From Torymus aiolomorphi (taxonomy: Eukaryota > Arthropoda > Insecta > Hymenoptera > Torymidae): DNA of 64,000 bases. The notes below the pieces were generated by a model, which was not told the origin of the DNA, did no database searches, and saw nothing but the letters and a program-made list of their open reading frames with translations. The translations under genes were made by a program, and so were the position numbers. Shown here piece by piece: positions 20,852 through 32,065 of this stretch (the stretch's first letter is position 1; each line of letters opens with the position of its first letter). The DNA is taken from the NCBI GenBank assembly GCA_036365515.1, contig CM070877.1, positions 65,918,522 to 65,982,521 on the forward strand, read 5' to 3'.

Positions 20852-23800
20852 TTAGGTCGAAGTGTTCGGTAAATGAGGTGAAATTGGCTGGGGCCTCGGC
20901 GGAGATTCAGCGGAAGCGATCGATGCTGCAATCGCGGCGAAGTCATGCTGGGCCCCCCAGTATCGGGCCTCGGCGTCGGTGAAAAACCGGTGAAGAGGCA
21001 GGTTGTCCGAGAGCAGATGGTCCTGGCCTCGACCACGTCCTCCCAGGCGGCAGCGGGCGGCACCACGCCCCCGGGGTACGGCCGCCGGCTCCGGTGAGGG
21101 CGGCATCATGGCCCGAGCATTAAAAGCCACCTGTGGCCGGGGACGCTGGAGAGCGGCGCTGCAGAGGCGGCACAACGGCCACAGGACGGCCACGGCGGAC
21201 GGCTTGTAGGACAGCCTGGCCGCGGGGGTTGGCGGCCTGGTAGATCGTCGGCGTGCCACGCCGACTAGACGAGGGTAGCTGAATTCCTCGTCGCCGGAAA
21301 CGGGCTTCGGGCCCACGATCTTAGTAGGCGATGGCGAGCGGACCCTCTCTCGAGCTGCCCAGGCGCGCGGCATCAGACTCCGGCGATCGTGGCATAATCC
21401 ACGGCCGCGGCCCCGATTGGCAGGCCGACCCCGGCCCGTTCTGGCAGGTTGACCACCCCGGCCGGTAGATCGTGGAATAGCGTCCGACTGAAAAAAAGGA
21501 ACAGGAAAACAATCATTAGGATCGCGTCTAAAGCAAGATATACATGGACGCAGGAAGAAAGCTTACCTCAGCAAGGGGAGTCGACCTTCCATCAACAGGC
21601 ACCCCAATAGTGACCAGGAAGGCTGGTTCGGCGGCGCACGTGATACGCAGCTCCATGGTTTCAAGAAACAAGTAATGCGGTGGCAACGGGTGAAGAGATG
21701 CCAGAATGAGTGTGGCTCCTACAGCAGGACGTGGCCCTCTTATAGCGGGTCCACCATACTCGCGCCAAATCCCCACTATTGGAGACATCCCCTCCAAGGG
21801 AAGATTACTGGCGGAGGAATGCAACAGCAGCCGCAAGCACGTCAGCGGAAAGTCGCGCTGGGAACCAAAGTAGCGGCACGAACAGCAGGCTCTTATCACG
21901 CTCCTAAGCTCCTGTGACGGATGCAGCAAGTGCTGTCAGCAAAAAGAAACAAGAGAAAACGTTGGTAAAAAGAAGCTATGAGAATAGAAAGGAAATACTA
22001 CCTTAAGGCGCTGGAGCAGAAGCCAGGGCAGCACACCGCCGCACAGTGGGAAAAAATGGACAAAATTCTCGTGACAACTCAATTCTCAACGAAACTTCAC
22101 CAAAATTGGTATACGTATTCAGAAGATACTACAGAACAACCTCTCACTGCGAAAATCATGTTTTTGTATTCATACAAATTTTGAGGTTAGGTACGGACCT
22201 TATAACGATATTTATACAGGCAATGTAGACTAAAGACATACATTACTTGATAAATGATAAACATAAATACATAAATCTTAAACCCAACAAAGCCAAGCCC
22301 ACAAAACCCATAAACCCTAAACCCATAAACCCTAAACCCATAAACCCTAAACCCATAAACCCTAAACCCATAAACCCTATACCCATAAACCCTAAACCCA
22401 TAAACCCTAAACCCATAAACCCTAAACCCATAAACCCTAAACCTATGAACCCAGAACCCACAAACTTTTACGTATCTAAAGTACATAAAATAGATGATAG
22501 AGTTAGAATTTTTCCGTTAAAAATATATTATCGCCGCTATTTATTTTTGGGCAATATTATCGTAATTTTCGCAGTGACACATTATTCTCTAGAAGATTAA
22601 GAGTATTTAAAAATAAAAATTATCAAGATTCGTCAAAAACTGAGCTGTCACAAGAATTTTGTCGATTTTTTCCCACTGTGCGTCGCTTATGCTTAGCTAA
22701 GCTCTTCGAGCTGTATAAGCGGTGGCAGCCAGGGCACAGCCGCAACCTGTCCCGGGATGCATCATCGGGGTGTTTCTCCCCGAGATGCCGCAGCAAGTAG
22801 CCCTCACTCACGAACACAAACGGGCACAGACGGCATGAGAATAGAGCACCGGCCGCCCCCCTACCGTGCGCCTGGGTGTGTTGGCGAGCAAGGGCCACTG
22901 TGGGCGCTGTGTGCGGGCAACTCAGTTGAGGACATTCGTGTACCCGAGCCGCATGCCTAGTTAACGTCTCATAGGAGGCAGGGTTCGGTGGAATGGCCTC
23001 AACCGAGCAGCGTCCGTCGTCACAACCACAGGGCACGAAGGTGTGTGCCGGGTGGTTCCACCCGGGCCCACCCACATTAACAGCCTCCGCCAGGTTAAGA
23101 CCGGTATTTAGGACCTGGTGGAGGACACCCTCCCTAACATAAATAATAGTCTCAGGCCGCTGTGCAATGATCTGGAAGGCGATCCCGCTAGCCCTCAAGA
23201 ACTCAGGGGTGAGGACTATGTTCTTATGATGATAAGGCATAGAGCAGCCCTCAGCATGAGAGACATATTCCCCCCCTAAGCGCAATTCGGCCAATCTCTG
23301 CCGGATAATGGCGGTGAGTGCCGCGTTAAATCGTGGATCGATAAACATCCACAATTTTTCGGCACCCTCCTCGCCCCAGTGCATAAGATTTACCGAATCC
23401 AAACATCCATCTTCTATATGGATTTCCGTAAAGGCTAGCCGCCCGGCCAGGTAAAACGTGGGAACGTTAATCCCGATCGACCGACCGAAGTAAGGATGCA
23501 CACCATTAAGGATGTTAAGGGGAGCATCCGCCAAATGGGTAGGCAACCGGGCGTTGCGGGTGGTGAAATTCATCCCGTATGCTGGACGGGTGCGGCCGGC
23601 CGCGATGTCATCGAAACACCGATCGACATAGCCGCCGATCGCCCCCAGTTCTATAGGGAGAACCGAAGCTGACAGCTGACCCTGAGAAGGAAAGTACAAA
23701 TTAATTAATATAAACATATACATGAAATGAGATAAATAAGAATAATTTAGGATCCGCACCAGCTGTTTCGCGATGAACTCGGCCGCCCTGCCGTCCAAAG

Positions 23801-23948
23801 GCTTCCCGTCCTTATCATTTAAGAATAAACCGGCCACGCCGTTAGGTCTCAGACGCTGGGAATAGAAGTCACGAGTTTGGCGCCGGAGCAACTCCGTAAA
23901 CTGGCGCTGAATCTCCCGCGAATTGGGAGCATCAACCACTTGTGGAAA
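20852..23948 (-). CDS. JmjC dioxygenase-like gene with C2H2 fingers and RG-rich tail, four exons, interrupted by a MITE
   Basis: Proposed minus-strand exons are 23948-23760, 23681-22002 (containing a MITE at 22042-22680), 21932-21567 and 21487-20852. Introns show GT/AG ends: 23759-23682 (78 bp, GTGCGG donor), about 22001-21933, and 21566-21488 (79 bp, GTAAGC donor, poly-T acceptor). The phases agree across the last intron. The JmjC core shows the Fe(II) ligands H174 and E176 (TEIHIEDGC) and H274 (GVLHQVLNTG), with K195 as a likely 2-oxoglutarate contact, an arrangement close to KDM4-type demethylases. Three C2H2-like fingers follow. The last exon begins with an RG-rich, AT-hook-like run (GRGRPANRGRGRG). 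After the MITE the frame needs a small correction to reach the next exon, so this copy may be decayed. The 5' exon was not found. Chromatin demethylation is inference from the residues. Residue numbers count from 23939. Confidence 0.7.
22042..22680. mobile_element. Transib-like MITE in the JmjC coding exon
   Basis: Ends of about 45 bp are inverted copies starting CACAGTGGGAAAAAAT. The first seven bases equal the V(D)J recombination-signal heptamer and fit Transib termini (CACWRTG). The flanks are CGCCG (22037-22041) and CGTCG (22681-22685), a 5-bp duplication with one mismatch and the GC-rich CGNCG form favoured by Transib. 639 bp, no transposase. It extends the JmjC frame artificially by about 18 codons. 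Confidence 0.8.
22302..22447. repeat. 15-bp minisatellite with telomere-like words
   Basis: About nine copies of AAACCCATAAACCCT in tandem within the MITE. The CCCTAAACCC junctions resemble plant-type telomere repeats by chance. Insect telomeres are usually (TTAGG)n, so a telomeric origin is unlikely. Confidence 0.95.
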
Positions 23949-24206
23949 CTAAGAAAAAAATCAATGGAGGAAAGCTCGTAGACGTATCCGGGAAAGATTA
24001 GGCGGCGAGATGGAAAGAAGGTAAGCACGTCTCACATGTGTCAGTACGCGTTAGCGATAAAGTGCAACAGGACCCTCGCCAGATGCCAGGAGGGAAATAT
24101 AATAGTATAGTACCGGGAGAGTTCAGTCGACCAGTAGCCTCCAAAGAGCGCGAACGTATTTTCTTCTCCTTTCATTAGAGTGTTATAAATTGGTCCACCA
24201 GCCGAA

Positions 24207-24584
24207 ATGGTACCGGAAATCCACACCGTGTTCGCAGACACCCGTCTATTGTATCGAGTGATAGGACTGGAAGAGGAACGGCGACGGTTGCACGACTCTC
24301 AAGAGGAACAGTGCTCGACAATCGCCGCCTTATGTGATGAAGTCACGAATTTGGGAATGCTCATTAACGAACAAAGAGAAGTAATGAATAAAATCACGTC
24401 TGGTCTGGATCACCACACAAGAGCCATCCAATGGATAATAAGGAAGCAAAGGCAGTCGCGCAAACAAATAGGGATAATAAGGAAGTTTGCCACAAAACGA
24501 AGTAGGAGCATCGACGAGAAATTCAATAAATACGATCAAGCCTTTGACGACCTAGCCGGACGTCTTAAAGAATTAAAAATCTAA
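24207..24584 (+). CDS. Unrecognised 125-residue coiled-coil protein
   Basis: An ATG-to-TAA frame without interruptions. An N-terminal segment is followed by a Glu/Arg-rich helix (LEEERRRLHDSQEEQ), a second helix with heptad spacing (CDEVTNLGMLINEQREVMNK), a basic Arg/Lys stretch (IIRKQRQSRKQ...KFATKRSRS) and a third short helix at the C-terminus. There is no signal peptide or membrane segment. It lies head-to-head with the JmjC gene and may belong to the same inserted segment. I do not recognise a family. A similar mix of coiled coil and basic patch is seen in some retroelement Gag-like or accessory proteins. Confidence 0.45.
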   Translation: MVPEIHTVFADTRLLYRVIGLEEERRRLHDSQEEQCSTIAALCDEVTNLGMLINEQREVMNKITSGLDHHTRAIQWIIRKQRQSRKQIGIIRKFATKRSRSIDEKFNKYDQAFDDLAGRLKELKI

Positions 24585-25270
24585 GGTATAACACCTAATA
24601 TTTTATTTCTCATTCCGGATTGTGAGGGTTATATTAATTGCAGTTATGTAGAGCTGAGATTCGTCGAATACGATAAAGGAAGGATTATAGCGAAAAAAAA
24701 GACAAAAAAAAAGCAGAATTTTTTCTCGCAAATCTCTGTTACAAACTTAGCATTATCGTAAAAGTCCGGCAACCAGAAATTGCAAGATCAGCCGTCAACC
24801 ACGGGTAGAAGTAGAAGGCGACGATTACGGTACGCGACCCGCCCAAGATAGTAACTACGGCAAAACGAAAAGATACTACCAGCAGAGGAGATTGGGTTAA
24901 GCATTCCTCATGAAACAGAAGAACGTCATCCGGAGACACGAAGCCACAGACAACGTAGATTGCCTATCCCCTTAATTAACCTCAATACAAAAAATTATAG
25001 TTAAATTCATTTATGAAGAAAAAAAGAATTAATTTTTAAATTATTTATATATTGTGAATAAAATAATCGGTATGATTTTTAATTTATGTATGAAAAATAA
25101 ATAAATAATTAACTGTAATATTATCGCCTTCAATAGTCTATTACGCAACGTGGGAGGAAAGTGTAGCGTTCGCTCCCCGCGCGTAGTTGCCGCCCGAGCG
25201 CAGCGAGGGCGGTACACTCGCGCCGAGAGCGGTCGCTACATTTACTTCCCGAGTGGCGTATACTATTTTT
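24585..25270. other. Intergenic, no gene seen
   Basis: AT-rich with a moderately GC stretch at 24750-24960 that shows no sustained frame. Nothing else recognised. Confidence 0.5.
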
Positions 25271-25557
25271 TCTCGAACCGGCAAGAAAGTACGTCCCATA
25301 GCCAAATATTTATGTGAATATACATATATTTTTATCTTCAAGTGTACTCGCGAGTCACTTGGAGATAATTCAACATCGAAGGTTCTTAACCCTGAGGGAT
25401 ATAAGTAGTTTTCTCGAACCGGGAAGAAAGTACGTCCCATAGGCAAATATTTATGTGAATATACATATATTTTTATCTACAAGTGTACTCGCGAGTCACT
25501 TGGAGATAATTCAACATCGAAGGTTCTTCTTAACCCTGAAGGATATAAGTAGTTTTT
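25271..25557 (+). repeat. Tandem duplication, ~141-bp unit
   Basis: Two nearly identical units (25271-25411 and 25412-25557) begin TCTCGAACCGG. They contain AAGTACGTCCCATAG and the box TACTCGCGAGTCACTTGGAG, and differ by about six changes. Low divergence points to a recent duplication. Confidence 0.95.
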
Positions 25558-25587
25558 TATATTTATTATCACTAATATTAGAGTAAG

Positions 25588-25905
25588 TGTTGGCGATCCA
25601 ACGCCTCGAACATTCGAGACGCTGACGTCATCATGCCATATAAGGCGACATTCGGCTCCCGCAGGTGCCAGTCAGCGCTCTCTACGCGGTCATCTCTTAC
25701 CGCCCCTCCAACTACCAAGGCACGCCGACGGCACTCCGCAGCGCCGGCCGGCTCCAGTTCAGCATGCAACGGCAGAGAGAACAGCAACACCTGTACGCTT
25801 ACAGTGGCGCGACGGCAGATTCAATAAATCACTTTTATCTCTACACGGAAGTTTTTCAATTTACGAACCAGCCTAATTCACGATCCATCATCCTTCATTA
25901 CATCA
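25588..25905 (+). repeat. Candidate BEL/Pao-type LTR (solo or truncated element)
   Basis: Starts TGTTGGCGATCCAACGCC, has a TATAA stretch (CCATATAAGG near 25635) and AATAAA near 25823. It is followed by TTTGATCCTTCGAGCCGGAT, a leader sequence common after BEL/Pao LTRs. No gag or pol is found downstream and no matching second LTR, so it is either the 5' remnant of an element or a chimera. Confidence 0.5.
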
Positions 25906-26253
25906 TAAAAACATTTGATCCTTCGAGCCGGATCGTGGGAGAGGACATCGACATGGTCACGCTGAAGAAGCCTCTCTCTATCTTCTACGCTCACTCCGAG
26001 TGGCGTAGAGATAGCTATCTTCTTTTACAGGTACGCATCAAAGTGTTCGTGGTCGTGAGTGCCGTAAAAGTCACATGTGCCCACATGTTGACATCGCGCG
26101 TACGTTGCTGTCTCTGTCTCTTTCATTAATTCGCCGTCGTGTGCACTCGGAAGCCAATATCTAAGGCTTCCTAGGGGAAATACTACATCAATTGCTATTC
26201 TCCCCATTTCTGAAAGCGCCTTGGAGTGTGCGTGTCTACCGACTCCAAGACGT

Positions 26254-26395
26254 CGCCAAGAGCCACGGTTAAGCCAGCTCTAGAATCACCGCGTTCGTAC
26301 GGTGATTGGCAGCCATCTTGTTGCAGTCAAGAGCCACAAGTGGCATTTTCGATAGAAGAGCCACGGTTAAGCCAGCTCTAGAATCATCGCGATTG
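26254..26395 (+). repeat. Direct repeat in the leader of the BEL-like remnant
   Basis: A 35-bp word containing AAGAGCCACGGTTAAGCCAG occurs at 26258-26292 and again at 26356-26390 with one change. It is followed by related ACGGGGTCTACATC/ACGGGGTCCACATC words near 26493 and 26545. No convincing coding frame in 25906-26850. Confidence 0.8.
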
Positions 26396-26844
26396 GACGA
26401 TGATCATTTAATCGTTGCCGGCTAGTGCAACGAGTCGGAAAGGGGTTCATGCCTCTCAATTAACGGACAACTCGCGTGCAGCGTACACGCTACGGGGTCT
26501 ACATCACTCAAGCCAAGGAGTACCCGCGTGGAGCCTACTCGCTACGGGGTCCACATCAGCCCATCCACGTAGCACCCGCGTGGATATCGCTCGCTACAGC
26601 ATCAAGATGCGAGACGCTCGTCGTGCATATAGCGAGGTTTTTACGAGGAAAGAAGAAACATCATCAAGAAGACGACCATCGGAACGCGTGACGCCCGGGA
26701 AGCCGAGTAAGTCATCGCCAAGGATAATAGCAGCTGTGCTCGGACTAGTCCATTATTCGACACAAAAGGAAGCGTGCCAGAGGATTGAAAATACACGTGA
26801 CACAACCATGTTACACGAAGCACAAACGTGTACCAAGAGGCACA

Positions 26845-26958
<114 letters not shown>

Positions 26959-27082
26959 CAATAACTTTTCTAATATTAATAGACAATTTTAACTAAAGAG
27001 TACAAAACTCACTCTTATAGTAATATGTGATAATGTAATAGTACTCAGCTGATCATAACCTATAATATTTCCATTGCAGAAA

Positions 27083-28537
27083 ATGGATGTTGATTCATCT
27101 GATTCCAATATAGATGAGGAATCAATCATCAGAGATTTTGAGGCAGAAGGAAAACCGATCATTAATAAATTGTTACCTGCAAAATCATGTCTGAAATATG
27201 AAAATACTTATAATAGTTTTATAAAATGGAAAATTGACCAGAAGGCAAAGTTATTTGATGAAAATGTGCTAATAGTTTACTTTGAAGATTTATCAAAAAA
27301 GTTAAAACCATCCACTCTATGGGCGCAGTGGTCAATGTTAAGAACAACCTTAAATCTTCGACATGGTATCAATATTAATAAATATGAAAATTTAAAAACT
27401 CTGCTTAAGAATAAAAATAAACGTTACAAAGCAAAGAAGTCAAGCGTATTAACTTGGAAACAAGTCCAGTTATTTTTGAAAAACAGTGAAGATTTAATAT
27501 ATTTATGTTCAAAGGTATTTCCACATTATTCAATTTGTCTTTTAGGTAGCTAATTTTTATGATAAATGTATAAAGTGTTCATATGTATTGCAGGTTATTC
27601 TTATTTTTGGCATATACGGTGTAATGAGATGTCAAGAAATATGCGATATGAATATGAGTAATATAGAAGACACTGGGAACCAATTCATAGTAACAGTACG
27701 AGATACGAAGAATTACTATCCAAGAAATTTTGTTATTGGTATAGAGCTTTATGGCAAAGTCAAGGACTACATCAAACTGAGGCCAAATGGTTTAACTACT
27801 GACAGATTTTTCCTGCAATATAGAGATGGAGTATGTACAAGACAGGTAATAGGTAAAAATAAAATCAGTGAAGTTCCCAAGGCTATTGCTGTGTTTTTGA
27901 AATTGAAGGACCCAGAAACATACACAGGACATTGTTTACGAAGAACAGCTGCCACTTTACTAGCCAACTCTGGTGCTAATTTAACAACCGTTAAACAGTT
28001 AGGTGGTTGGAAGTCAAGTACGGTGGCAGAAGGTTACATAGAACATTCATTAGCTAATAGAAAAAAATTTTTCAAGGTATTATTAATTCAGATAATGCAT
28101 CTGCTAAAGAAAATATACAAATTAGAACTTCACCAGTTCATAATATAGTTGCAACTAATGTGTCAGCGGCTACTTCAGCAGATGCACATACAGATGATAT
28201 GGATAAATATCCTTATTTTGACATTGATGGCATCGATGATGCTCAACTGCCAGAAGATTCAAATCTACGAAAAGATTTTGTACAAGAAAATGTGGAAGTC
28301 ACTAATGATTTTTCATCATATCAAGGTAATAGAACTACAAAAAAAACAGTTATCTTCCAAGACATTAAGAATGCTAATTTGAATAAAGAAGATAGTGCTA
28401 AAAATGCTGAATATTTGAATAAAGAAGATAGTGCAATGAAGGAGGTTACTTTGAAATCTTCGTTTGTTCAATTTCATAATTGTGTAATACATCATTTAGT
28501 TAATAACAATTATTCAAATTGTGATTTTAAACAATAA
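27083..28537 (+). pseudogene. Crypton tyrosine recombinase with one intron and one frameshift
   Basis: Exon 1 runs from ATG 27083 to 27514. A 79-bp intron (27515-27593) has a GTATTT donor and ATTGCAG acceptor. Exon 2 starts VILIFGIYGVMRCQE. The protein is a DUF3504-type tyrosine recombinase: N-terminal SAM-like core-binding region (KPSTLWAQWSMLRTTLNLRH), then the catalytic Arg in GVMRCQE, the HxxR box GHCLRRTAATLL, the GGWKS box and the nucleophile Tyr in AEGYIEHS. A loss of one base in an A7 run at about 28063 moves the rest (to the stop at 28537, Ser/Asp/Asn-rich) into another frame. Cryptons move by recombination rather than by DDE chemistry. No terminal repeats are expected and none were seen. 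Confidence 0.85.
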
Positions 28538-28867
28538 ATATATATTATATTTATTTATAATAATTATTATCAAGTTAAATATTAATGCCAAAGAAATTGG
28601 AATATTTTGTTCATTAGAATGTTAACTACATTAATGTTTTGTATTTCATTAATTTTGTATTTAATGGTTTTCTAAAATATGAATAAACATTACTTATTAT
28701 TAACAAATAAAACTAATAAAATGATGTAAATGGCCCTTCTTCGCATTTGTATTTTATTATATTTTATATCACTCTAACCTCAAAATCACAACTTTGGTAT
28801 GATTTTTTGGCGTTCGTGGTATTAAATACTGTTCGAAATTAGTGCGTAAGTCGATTAATTAGCTTAT
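28538..28867. other. AT-rich 3' flank of the Crypton
   Basis: No gene seen. Several AATAAA words (for example 28707) could serve as polyadenylation signals. Confidence 0.4.
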
Positions 28868-29283
28868 GTGACTTTTTTGTACTCACTTCGCTCGTCCAAA
28901 AAGTCACATGTACTGTCTCTGTCACGTCTCTGTCTACTCGTGGCACACGCGACGCGGTATCGCTCTCTCGCTCTCTTTCTTTTGCTCGCTCGCTCGGTAG
29001 TCGCACCTCCACTCTACACTCGCGGTAACTCTAAAAGTACGATAGGAAGGCGCGGACGAGGTAACTTACGAGAGACACGGAGGAGATGCTTTCGGCGCGA
29101 TGGCAGACACGAAGATGACTGCCGTGACTCGCATAAAGCCGTAGCAGCTTCGCGGGTACGCGACGGGCATATTACGCGTCGCGAGACCGTTCTAATCCGA
29201 TCAGGATGCTCGCGCCCCCGGTGAGCATGCCTGCTCGGCGCGGGTAATTCGAATCTCGACTTACCTACCTCGCGCACGCATTA
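28868..29283. other. GC-rich insert bounded by a small palindrome
   Basis: Starts with an inverted pair around 28865-28912 (TATGTGACTTTTT and AAAAAGTCACAT), then a CTCTCTCG-rich stretch. It ends in a minus-strand segment with GATTCGAATTACC, which resembles a tRNA-type B box. It might be a tRNA-derived SINE in reverse, but the A box is not convincing. Frames here have no recognisable domain. Confidence 0.3.
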
Positions 29284-30930
29284 CAATTTTTAAATTGAAT
29301 AAAAATCTGACGAAGTTGTCAAATGGAAACTGAGATTATAATCTGAGTATGTCAGTAATGTTTCGTAAGATTAAAAATATAAGTGAAAATTAAAAGCCAT
29401 GTCGGTATAGTAGAAATCGTGTTTATATCCGATATACGATTAAGTGCAGAACATTAGATCTAAAGTGAATGCTCATGAAATTTTAAACACCTTATACATC
29501 ACAATATTTGTCACATTATTAATAATTGTTAATAAAAACAGTAACTTATTTAATTAAATATGAAATATTTTAAATATACTGCATTAATGTTAATCATTTC
29601 AGATTTCGACTTTTAAAAAAAAATACATTAAATTTTATACGTTATAGATACAAAAGTGGCGCGTCATTATAGACGACATTTAAATTTCTAATGCAAATAC
29701 TATCACTCTAAACTCAAAAGAGTAAAAATTGATGCAGAAATATAAAAATTAAGTAGGAAATATGCGTGAATTTTTATTTAGTAAATTTCATGTTCTTCAC
29801 TTAAAATGAGCTCTCACCACATATACCGAAATTTCATGATATATGTATATTAACCAAAGTATATTAACTTTAATTGAATTTTATATCAATTTTCAAGCTG
29901 ATAAATCGCAATAGTCATAAAAATCTTCATGAGAATAATTAATATTCTTGATTTGAACTAACAATTAGTTACATGTATTGACATTTTAGAAGAAGTGCCT
30001 TAAAATTAAATAACTTTTGCACTAATCTCCATAAGTAGAGAATTGCAATTCTCATGAAAATACAGTGTATAGTAAAATTTTATATTCTACACTTAAAATG
30101 AGCACTCGCCACATAAATTGAAATTTTATGAAGTATATTAAATTCCATTAAATTTTATATTGATTTTCATGTCTACATATATATGAGAATTTAAAGACAA
30201 AATTCTTAATTTTTGTAGCAGTACATTAAATTTCCGTAATAATTAATTAAAGTCCAGTTTTTGCATTAAAATACTTTCATATAAAAAAAAACTTGAATTT
30301 AATGTGCAACTGTACATTAAATGTGTATTAAATTTAAGAATATTTTTAACAGTGATAGGAACATTTATACACGGTATAAATGCTAATTTAGAATTATTGA
30401 AAAATTTTGAAAAATAATATAAAGTAAAATCCTTTCACATTTTTGTATATTATAAATAAATTTAACATTAAAAATAAGTTGCGCAAGTACCAAAAACGTG
30501 ACAAAAGCTAGAAAAAGGATATTTTATTCTGTTTCATAATAAGGTTGTAATTATGAAATATAGGTGCCAGCAGGAAAATCGTGCTTCATAATAGGCATTA
30601 AAATCACTGTCACTATGTTGATAATAATCTATAGAATATAGCATTAATTTCAAATTTGAAAAAAAAAGATATTTATTCTAGGAGAATTAGCGCTTCGAAT
30701 GAGCCATGATAGTATTCACTGTTATGTGATTTAGTTATTCATTTTTTAAATTGAAAAATTCCCGAAAATCGTTTCTTAATTGGGTACGTTACCTTATATT
30801 GTCTTATAAATATCTTTTTCAATGTTTTTTTTCCTCCTTTGGAATTTTTTTACAAAGCTTTCTCTATGAGAAAAAGAAAAGGGAGAATTATAAGAGACCT
30901 TTGTGGCAAAAATTACTTACTACGTGTACG
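29284..30930. other. Long AT-rich stretch without genes
   Basis: No frame, LTR or terminal repeat recognised. A diverged word CACTTAAAATGAGC followed by CTCxCCACATA occurs at 29797 and 30091, suggesting an old duplication of about 294 bp. Near 30848 the ACAAAGCTTTCTCTATGAG word matches the end motif at 13172. Confidence 0.5.
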
Positions 30931-31856
30931 TAGCGGCGCGCCTGCATCCCCGACGGGTTCTGTATATACGGCATGACCCGTGCCAAGGGGGTTGGTCGGT
31001 GCAAATACACGAAATCCATCGGCTCACTGCCGAGAAGGACGTTAGTTGATCCTGCCGTAGCCATGTCGTACACAGAAATATCACACGCGAGGAATAGTCA
31101 GACTTACAAAGTTCTATATTAGGAAATAAATAATTTCCCTCACACACACAAAGAAATAGTTTTGACACAAATGAAACTTCACTCGGAGAACACAAAAAGA
31201 GAAAAGAATTCAGGGTTGCAGCACAACTACTCGGTGTGAAGTCAGAGTAAGCTCTGCAAGAAAGAGCTGAGAGGAAAACTGAGGGGCCCATATCAATAAT
31301 TAGACGAAAGTGCTAAGGGGCCCCAGAGGATACAAAAATGCAACCTACGCAAAATCACGCGGGCACAGGGTGAGATTACCACGTAATGGAACCCCGCCAG
31401 GGCCAGTAGACACGCAGAAGGAATTAAACAACTAATATTAAAATATCGCGAGTATCCCAACACTTCATTAGCAACATATCACGAAAATAACGTCCACGAA
31501 AATCACAATTTGACGAAATTCGATAATTCGCATGCAAACATTAAAAGAACACATCAAATTTGGCTTTAATCAAAAATAAAAATTGTCATTTTGCGACACA
31601 CAGATAAAGATGCCACGAAAAGGACAAATAAGATGTTTAAGTTAAACCTCATCTTACGCGTAGAACGATTTTATTTATGCGAAAATTGTAAGAATACGAA
31701 AAAAATATAACTTACCTCCCAAGTAGGTTTCTTTCTCTCTCCTTATTTGGACTCACATACAAAAGAAAAAGGAAAAATCATATTCATTTAATAATCACCT
31801 GTATAAAATAAGCGCGGTCACACAGACACAGCAGAGAAAATCCAGCGTGTGCGCAA
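30931..31856. other. Unassigned segment between Crypton flank and minisatellite
   Basis: Mixed composition. A minus-strand frame of about 120 codons (30920-31291) shows no domain. Nothing recognised. Confidence 0.4.
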
Positions 31857-32065
31857 AGATAAAACACACCACTACAACCACCGGCAGCCGCTCTTGTAAA
31901 AAGATACCCGTATACAGCTGAGCATATGCACGGCAGTAGCGAACCAACACCTACGTTGCATACATGGGGAAGCGTGAGATAAAACGCACTACTATAACTA
32001 CCGGCAGCCGCTCTTGTAGGTGAGCACCCCCACGCTGTACAACGAAGCGCAATATATATATATAT
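31857..32065 (+). repeat. 121-bp minisatellite, left part
   Basis: Two units begin GATAAAACxCACxACTA and carry ACCGGCAGCCGCTCTTGTA (31857 and 31978). A third unit with the same words sits at 43373, on the far side of the gypsy element and mitochondrial insert. The array was therefore contiguous before those insertions. Confidence 0.85.

Noticed and set aside
22302..22447. Interstitial telomere
   Set aside because: The unit is 15 bp, not TTAGG or TTAGGG, and it is bounded by MITE arms.
22187..22600. Repetitive INPKP and GLGFM frames
   Set aside because: Readings of the 15-bp minisatellite in the MITE.
29014..29277. Minus-strand 87-codon frame as a gene, or a clear tRNA
   Set aside because: No domain is visible, and the B-box-like GATTCGAATT lacks a matching A box and cloverleaf.
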